Source: an uncultured Prevotellaceae bacterium (GTDB taxonomy: Bacteria > Bacteroidota > Bacteroidia > Bacteroidales > Bacteroidaceae). From it: DNA of 29,057 nt. The stretch is taken from the NCBI GenBank assembly GCA_937915745.1, contig CALGGJ010000081.1, forward strand, positions 1-29,057, read 5' to 3'. Shown piece after piece: positions 24,449 through 29,057 of this stretch (position 1 is the stretch's first letter; each line of letters begins with the position of its first letter). The notes under the pieces were generated by a model. It had not been told where the DNA came from and searched no databases. It saw only the letters and a program-made list of their open reading frames with translations. The position numbers were made by a program, and so were the translations under genes.

Positions 24449-24538
24449 ATGCCAAACGGTAAGAAAAAGAAAAGACACAAGATTTCAACTCACAAACGTA
24501 AGAAAAGACTGAGAAAGAATCGACACAAGAGCAAGTAA
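24449..24538 (+). CDS. Tiny basic ribosomal-type protein (mS38/AURKAIP1-COX24-like)
   Basis: A 29-residue protein, MPNGKKKKRHKISTHKRKKR followed by LRKNRHKSK, in which more than half of the residues are Lys, Arg or His. Proteins of this form are widely conserved in Bacteroidetes and are annotated as AURKAIP1/COX24-domain proteins, related to mitochondrial ribosomal protein mS38. A role on the small ribosomal subunit is inferred from that relationship. It lies 104 bp after HU and 20 bp before rng, on the same strand. An A-rich stretch precedes the ATG, as is usual for this phylum. Confidence 0.85.
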   Translation: MPNGKKKKRHKISTHKRKKRLRKNRHKSK

Positions 24539-24558
24539 ATCGTACAACCTATGAGGAA

Positions 24559-26136
24559 ATGACAAGCGAACTGATAATCGACTCACAGCCACACGAAGTA
24601 ACCATCGCCCTTCTGGAAGACAAACGACTCGTAGAATTCCAAAAAGAGTCATTGGACACACACTACTCCGTTGGAAACATCTTTGCAGCCAGAGTCAAAA
24701 AGCTAATGCCTGGCCTGAACGCATGCTTTGTCGATGTCGGTCATGAACGTGAAGCATTTCTTCATTACCAAGATTTAGGAGTACAATTCCCCTCACTCGA
24801 AAAGTACGTCAAGCAAGTAGCAAGCGACCGCAAAAAACTGCCACAAGTCGATAAATTCCAACGACAGGCAGAACTGCCGAAAGAAGGCTCAATCGACAAA
24901 ATACTCGAACTCGGACAAGAAGTGCTGGTGCAAATCACCAAAGAACCAATAAACACCAAAGGCCCGAGACTGACAGGAGAAATATCAATTGCCGGTCGCT
25001 ACCTTGTCTTGATGCCGTTCGAGACAAAAGTAAATGTCTCAACGAAGATTAAAAGCGCAGCAGAAAGAGCCCGCCTCAAACAACTCGTGCAAAGCATAAA
25101 ACCACAAAACTTCGGAATAATAGTACGGACAGTGGCAGAAGGCAAACGAGTGGCAGAACTCGACAAAGAACTGACAATACTGCTCGACAGCTGGAACGAC
25201 TGCGTAAAAAAAGTGCAACAAGCACAAAACCTGCCACTACTGGCACACGAAGAAACAGGACGAACCGTGTCAATATTGCGCGACCTCTTCAACCCATCAT
25301 ACGAGTCAATACACGTAAACAACCCCGACGTATTCAAAGAAGTCAAAAAATATGTATCACTGATTGCACCCGAAAGAGAAAACATAGTAAAACTCTACAA
25401 AGGAACAACGCCCATATTCGACAACTTCGATGTAACACGACAAATTAAATCGGGATTCGGAAGAACAGTAAGCTATAAAAGAGGAGCATACCTCATCATC
25501 GAACACACAGAAGCACTCCATGTAATCGACGTCAACAGCGGAAACAGAACCAGGGGAGTCGATGGACAGGAAGCCAATGCGTTCGAAGTAAACATGGGTG
25601 CAGCCGACGAAATAGCAAGACAACTAAGACTCAGAGACATCGGAGGAATTATAGTCATCGACTTCATCGACATGGACAAAGCCGAACACCGGCAAAAACT
25701 CTACGAACACATGAACGAACTCATGCGAACCGACAGAGCAAAACACAACATTCTGCCACTAAGCAAATTCGGACTCATGCAAATCACACGACAAAGAGTA
25801 AGGCCGGCAATGGACGTCAGTGTAGATGAAACATGCCCTACATGCCACGGAAAGGGAGTGATAAAATCATCCTACCTATTCACCGACACACTCGAAAGCA
25901 AAATCGATTACATCGCAAAGACTCTTGGAATGAAGAAATTCCAGCTGTACGTACACCCATACGTCAATGCCTACATCAACCAGGGAATACCATCCATCAA
26001 GATGAAATGGGCACTGAAATACGGACTAGGACTGAAAATCATACCAAGTCAATCACTCGCATTCCTGCAATACGAATTCAAAGACAAACAAGGAAACCTG
26101 ATTGACATGCAAGAACAAGTGGAACCAAACCACTAA
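24559..26136 (+). CDS. rng: Ribonuclease E/G family protein (RNase G)
   Basis: A single-strand-specific endoribonuclease for rRNA maturation and mRNA decay. The 525-residue length fits RNase G, with no RNase E degradosome tail. An S1-like domain covers about 35-130 (YSVGNIFAARVKKLMPGLNA and CFVDVGHEREAFLH). The 5'-sensor/RNase H-like part follows. The DNase I-like catalytic domain carries metal-binding Asp324 in HVIDVNSGNRT and Asp368 in IVIDFIDMD. The zinc-link CPTC (426-429) in ETCPTCHGKG is followed by the small C-terminal domain. The ATG is 20 bp after the small basic protein gene. Transcription probably ends at the hairpin at 26198-26239. Confidence 0.96.
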   Translation: MTSELIIDSQPHEVTIALLEDKRLVEFQKESLDTHYSVGNIFAARVKKLMPGLNACFVDVGHEREAFLHYQDLGVQFPSLEKYVKQVASDRKKLPQVDKFQRQAELPKEGSIDKILELGQEVLVQITKEPINTKGPRLTGEISIAGRYLVLMPFETKVNVSTKIKSAAERARLKQLVQSIKPQNFGIIVRTVAEGKRVAELDKELTILLDSWNDCVKKVQQAQNLPLLAHEETGRTVSILRDLFNPSYESIHVNNPDVFKEVKKYVSLIAPERENIVKLYKGTTPIFDNFDVTRQIKSGFGRTVSYKRGAYLIIEHTEALHVIDVNSGNRTRGVDGQEANAFEVNMGAADEIARQLRLRDIGGIIVIDFIDMDKAEHRQKLYEHMNELMRTDRAKHNILPLSKFGLMQITRQRVRPAMDVSVDETCPTCHGKGVIKSSYLFTDTLESKIDYIAKTLGMKKFQLYVHPYVNAYINQGIPSIKMKWALKYGLGLKIIPSQSLAFLQYEFKDKQGNLIDMQEQVEPNH

Positions 26137-26197
26137 GACACAAAGTACTAAAGCGGATAAGCATCACAAAACCTAACAACGAAAAGCAGAACATAAC

Positions 26198-26239
26198 GAA
26201 GACTCCCGGCACAGAACAAGTGCAGGGAGCCTTCATTTT
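26198..26239 (+). terminator. Terminator of rng, whose 3' arm is repeated in array F
   Basis: GAAGACTCCC (26198-26207) pairs with GGGAGCCTTC (26225-26234) at 9 of 10 positions. The stem extends inward through GCAC (26209-26212) and GTGC (26220-26223), leaving a loop of about 7 nt. TTTTG follows the 3' arm. It starts about 60 bp after the rng stop. The 3' arm and T-tract form the first unit of array F. Confidence 0.7.
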
Positions 26240-26311
26240 GTGTGACAGGGAGCCTTCATTTTGTGTGCAGGGAGCCTTCGTTTTGTGTGCAGGGAGCCTT
26301 CGTTTTTAGTA
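26223..26311 (+). repeat. Tandem repeat array F (22-23-bp unit), multiplied terminator arm
   Basis: Units begin at 26223, 26246, 26268 and 26290 (periods 23, 22, 22). Each contains CAGGGAGCCTTC, then A or G, then a TTTTG tract. The array lies between the convergent ends of rng and the CapD-like gene. Every unit is a copy of the terminator's 3' arm plus T-tract, so the single 5' arm at 26198-26212 has four possible partners. The remaining 120 bp up to 26433 show no gene. Confidence 0.88.
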
Positions 26312-26433
26312 TCTGAGGCCTAATTTATCTTGTACATAAAGCTATTGCTTCATGGGTTGAGAGGCTCATTTATCTATGCCGATGGCAGACGGGTTTTAGT
26401 ATTTTCGTGGTTATCGAAGCCAGCGACCTGGCA

Positions 26434-28350
26434 TCAGGCATCTTTGTCGAGAACCTCAAATCTTGACTGACGGCTCTTGAACTCTGGCACAATTTCCTTC
26501 ATAATCTTCACGGTCTTCATGTCATCGTAGTCAAGACTGGCTTCATACAGACGCTTTTCCTGCGCAAGAGCTTCGTCGTATTCGTATTCGCGCACTGCTG
26601 CAACCATGATTTTCGGATGTACCGTCGGCTTGGTTGTCTCTGCGTCATTGAGTACCTCTTCATAAAGTTTCTCGCCATCGCGCAAACCGGTAAACTCGAT
26701 TTTTACGTTTGTTGCGCCGCTCAGTCTAATCATACGCTTGGCCAAATCGGCTATACGTACCGGTTTTCCCATGTCGAACACGAATATTTCACCTCCGTGG
26801 CCCAAGGTTCCTGCTTCGAGCACAAGCTTGCAGGCTTCGGGAATGAGCATGAAGAATCGTATGATTTCGGGGTGTGTGACTGTGACCGGACCTCCATTGG
26901 TGATTTGTTCCCTGAACAGAGGTATCACCGAGCCGTTGGATCCGAGCACGTTTCCGAAACGTGTTGTGACAAATTGTGTCACACCTTTTACTTTGCCGTC
27001 TATGATGGCTTTGTTGAGCGACTGGCAATATATCTCGCAGATACGTTTGGAGCATCCCATCACGTTGGTTGGATTCACGGCTTTGTCTGTGCTTATCATC
27101 ACAAATTTCTTCGTGCCGTATTTCACTGCCAGGTCGGCCATGACCCTTGTGCCGTATATGTTGTTCTGTACGGCTTCGCTTGGGTTGTTTTCCATCATTG
27201 GCACGTGTTTGTATGCAGCGGCATGGAATACGTAGTCGGGTTTGCAGTTACTGAATATGTGTTCCATGCGTGTGGTGTTTGTTATGCTTGCCACGATGGT
27301 TTCGCATTGTATGTCGGGATATATCCTTGCCATGCTCAGGCGGACGTCGTGCATTGGTGTTTCTGCCTGGTCAACCAGTATGAGTTGTGACGGCTTGAAT
27401 GAAGCGACCTGCCGTGCCATCTCGCTGCCTATACTGCCTGCTGCTCCTGTAATGAGTATTACCTTGCCGGTGAGTAGGTTTTCGATGTTTTTCATATCGA
27501 CTTTTATCTCGTCGCGTGGCAGCAGGTCTTCTATATCTACTTCACGTAGTTGCTGATACGTCAGTTTGCTTTTGCCGTCCCAAGCATGCGCTGCCGGCAT
27601 CATCATTATTTTTATTCCTGCGTCTGTTATGCTGTCAACGAGTTTCTGATTGTCGCGGAAGGAATTTGTGCACAACGGGCTGATGAATATTACCTTCACG
27701 CCGAGGTCGGTCATCACATCGACAAGATGGTCGTCCGGGTGATATACTTTCTTTCCCATCAGGTATCGGCCTACCATTTCATTGTGTTCATCAACGAATC
27801 CTCTCACCACGAACTCTGAATTGTCTTCGTTGAGGATGCTCTTTGCCAGGCTTATACCGCCTTCGCGAACTCCGTAGATGAATACTCGTTTGGCATTATC
27901 TATGCGGTATGTGGAGTTGAACAGTGTCTTGACGATGATACGCACGCTCCACATCAGTATCATTGCGATGAATGTGAGAAAGACGAATGTGCGTATGCGG
28001 AAGTGTGGGAATGTGGTTTCTGACAGGCACAGGAATAGTATGTAGTTGGCTATGCTGCCAACGACGAGTGCGGCTCCGACTCTTGCCAAATCTACGAACG
28101 ATGAATAGCGCAGCACTCCTGAATATGTGTGGAATATGCGCATACTGACCACGTATAGTGGAATGAAGCATATCAGTTCGAGGAGGCAAAGCCAGAATCC
28201 ATTTGCCTGAAGTGGGGTTCCTCCTTGTGAGAGGTATATTCCTATCATTCCTGATATGGTGATAAGAATGCAATCCACGCACAGTATGCACCAATATGGC
28301 AGTGCTTTCTTCGAGAAATACCACGCAATTACAGATTTAATTATGTTCAT
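26434..28350 (-). CDS. FlaA1/CapD-type nucleotide-sugar 4,6-dehydratase/epimerase, membrane-bound
   Basis: Enzymes of this family modify UDP-N-acetylhexosamines for capsule, O-antigen or glycan assembly. The 638-residue protein begins with about four transmembrane helices (20-140). A linker Rossmann-like domain follows (FIYGVREGGISLAKS). The catalytic SDR domain has GAAGSIG at 302-308 and STDKAVNPTNVMGCSKR near 420-436; there the usual Tyr of YxxxK is Met431 with Lys435, as is typical of the FlaA1/PglF/WbpM group. Whether it is a dehydratase or epimerase, and on which sugar, cannot be settled here. It lies 62 bp after ugd on the same strand, so a surface-polysaccharide operon is likely. Confidence 0.9.
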   Translation of the reverse strand: MNIIKSVIAWYFSKKALPYWCILCVDCILITISGMIGIYLSQGGTPLQANGFWLCLLELICFIPLYVVSMRIFHTYSGVLRYSSFVDLARVGAALVVGSIANYILFLCLSETTFPHFRIRTFVFLTFIAMILMWSVRIIVKTLFNSTYRIDNAKRVFIYGVREGGISLAKSILNEDNSEFVVRGFVDEHNEMVGRYLMGKKVYHPDDHLVDVMTDLGVKVIFISPLCTNSFRDNQKLVDSITDAGIKIMMMPAAHAWDGKSKLTYQQLREVDIEDLLPRDEIKVDMKNIENLLTGKVILITGAAGSIGSEMARQVASFKPSQLILVDQAETPMHDVRLSMARIYPDIQCETIVASITNTTRMEHIFSNCKPDYVFHAAAYKHVPMMENNPSEAVQNNIYGTRVMADLAVKYGTKKFVMISTDKAVNPTNVMGCSKRICEIYCQSLNKAIIDGKVKGVTQFVTTRFGNVLGSNGSVIPLFREQITNGGPVTVTHPEIIRFFMLIPEACKLVLEAGTLGHGGEIFVFDMGKPVRIADLAKRMIRLSGATNVKIEFTGLRDGEKLYEEVLNDAETTKPTVHPKIMVAAVREYEYDEALAQEKRLYEASLDYDDMKTVKIMKEIVPEFKSRQSRFEVLDKDA

Positions 28351-28412
28351 GTCGTACGTTTGTGTATTTTTGATTGAACATCTCTTTCGTTTTTGCAGTC
28401 ATGCCTTGCCGG

Positions 28413-29057
28413 TTAGTCGCGACGGAATATATCGCGTGTATATACTTTGTCTTTGACGTCGTCGAGGCATGTGTCGTATCGGTTGGCGATGATGGCATGG
28501 CTTTGAGCCTTGAACTGCTGGATGTCGTTCACTATGCGGCTTCCAAAGAATGTGTCGTCATCGGCCAGTGTAGGTTCGTATATAATGACTGTTGCGCCTT
28601 TTGCCTTGATGCGCTTCATTATGCCTTGTATTGCGCTCTGGCGGAAGTTATCGGAGTTGGACTTCATTGTGAGTCGATATACTCCGATGATGCAATCGCG
28701 TTCGCGCGATGAATCCCACGAGCTGTTGGCGTCGTAGTATCCTGCCTTCTTCAGTACGGCATCGGCTATGTAGTCCTTGCGTGTCCGGTTGCTTTCAACG
28801 ATGGCTGTCATCATGTTTTGGGGTACATCGGCATAGTTTGCCAGGAGTTGCTTTGTGTCTTTTGGCAGACAGTAGCCGCCGTAGCCGAATGAGGGGTTAT
28901 TGTAGTGTGTACCGATACGTGGGTCGAGTCCTACTCCCTGTATTATTGCATGGGCATCGAGGCCTTTCACCTCGGCGTATGTATCGAGTTCGTTGAAATA
29001 AGATACGCGCAGTGCCAAATAGGTGTTGGCAAAGAGTTTTACGGCCTCGGCTTCTTT
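28413..29057 (-). CDS. ugd: UDP-glucose 6-dehydrogenase Ugd (C-terminal part, cut by window edge)
   Basis: Ugd oxidises UDP-glucose to UDP-glucuronate for capsule and other polysaccharides. The frame is open to the window edge, and 215 codons including the stop are visible, starting KEAEAVKLFANTYLALRVSY. The catalytic cysteine lies in FGYGGYCLPKDTKQL, and the C-terminal domain (GIMKRIKAKGATVIIYEPTL, DDTFFGSRI, NRYDTCLDDV, KVYTRDIFRRD) closely follows the E. coli Ugd pattern. The N-terminal NAD-binding domain and start codon are outside the window. The TTG near 29018 is not a real start. The CapD-like gene follows 62 bp downstream. Confidence 0.93.
   Translation of the reverse strand, partial: KEAEAVKLFANTYLALRVSYFNELDTYAEVKGLDAHAIIQGVGLDPRIGTHYNNPSFGYGGYCLPKDTKQLLANYADVPQNMMTAIVESNRTRKDYIADAVLKKAGYYDANSSWDSSRERDCIIGVYRLTMKSNSDNFRQSAIQGIMKRIKAKGATVIIYEPTLADDDTFFGSRIVNDIQQFKAQSHAIIANRYDTCLDDVKDKVYTRDIFRRD

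Noticed and set aside
26315..26378. Imperfect direct repeat (GAGGCCTAATTTATCT and GAGGCTCATTTATCT) 46 bp apart
   Set aside because: Similarity is partial with one gap, and there are only two copies; it may be a worn-down double 23-bp unit but cannot be separated from chance.
26617..27390. A 257-codon open frame on the plus strand
   Set aside because: It is antisense to the CapD-like gene, with Cys/His-rich nonsense composition and no known motif.

Overview
The window looks like a chromosomal segment of a Bacteroidota member, most likely order Bacteroidales. The evidence is: six promoters of the TTTG / TAnnTTTG type typical of that phylum (four carry the same TAACTTTGCA -7 block); a GT3-type (eukaryote-like) glycogen synthase beside a Bacteroidetes-style glgP; DUF4369, DUF456 and DUF6057-like proteins; and an HU / tiny mS38-like basic protein / RNase G cluster. 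I see no tRNA or rRNA gene, transposase, phage gene or CRISPR array.

Layout. 1-3.65 kb (minus): mfd, preceded in the same frame by a 53-codon ORF. 3.9-10.95 kb (minus): valS, GT3 glycogen synthase and glgP in tandem, ending at a strong hairpin terminator. 11.4-15.5 kb (plus): an N-acetylmuramoyl-L-alanine amidase, an MCE/MlaD protein and dnaA. 15.6-22.7 kb (minus): a long tandem set read from a promoter at 22.75 kb: MORN-repeat protein, YhcH-like protein, glgB, a DUF6057-like membrane/TPR protein, a DUF4369 lipoprotein, a DUF456 membrane protein and an HD-domain hydrolase. 22.86-26.1 kb (plus): S1/P1 nuclease, HU, mS38-like protein, RNase G. 26.4-29.06 kb (minus): the 3' part of ugd and a FlaA1/CapD-type nucleotide-sugar dehydratase/epimerase, probably an edge of a surface-polysaccharide locus.

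How they fit together. Glycogen metabolism is represented three times (GT3 synthase, GlgP, and GlgB in a separate transcription unit). Envelope functions recur (amidase, MlaD, lipoprotein, Ugd, CapD-like). The rest is housekeeping (Mfd, ValS, DnaA, HU, RNase G).

The most unusual feature is not a gene. Six gene junctions carry short tandem arrays whose unit is always 21-23 bp, though unit sequences differ between arrays: 1-38, 11206-11337, 16842-16916, 17721-17786, 22900-22987 and 26223-26311. Three share a GCG(C/G)AGT core. One fills the 5' leader of the nuclease gene from its predicted transcription start. One abuts a start codon and carries repeated three-codon ORFs. One encodes in-frame heptapeptide repeats. 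One is a multiplication of the 3' arm of a terminator hairpin. A constant period with changing sequence suggests one process or constraint acting at gene boundaries. This reading is inference from the sequence alone.
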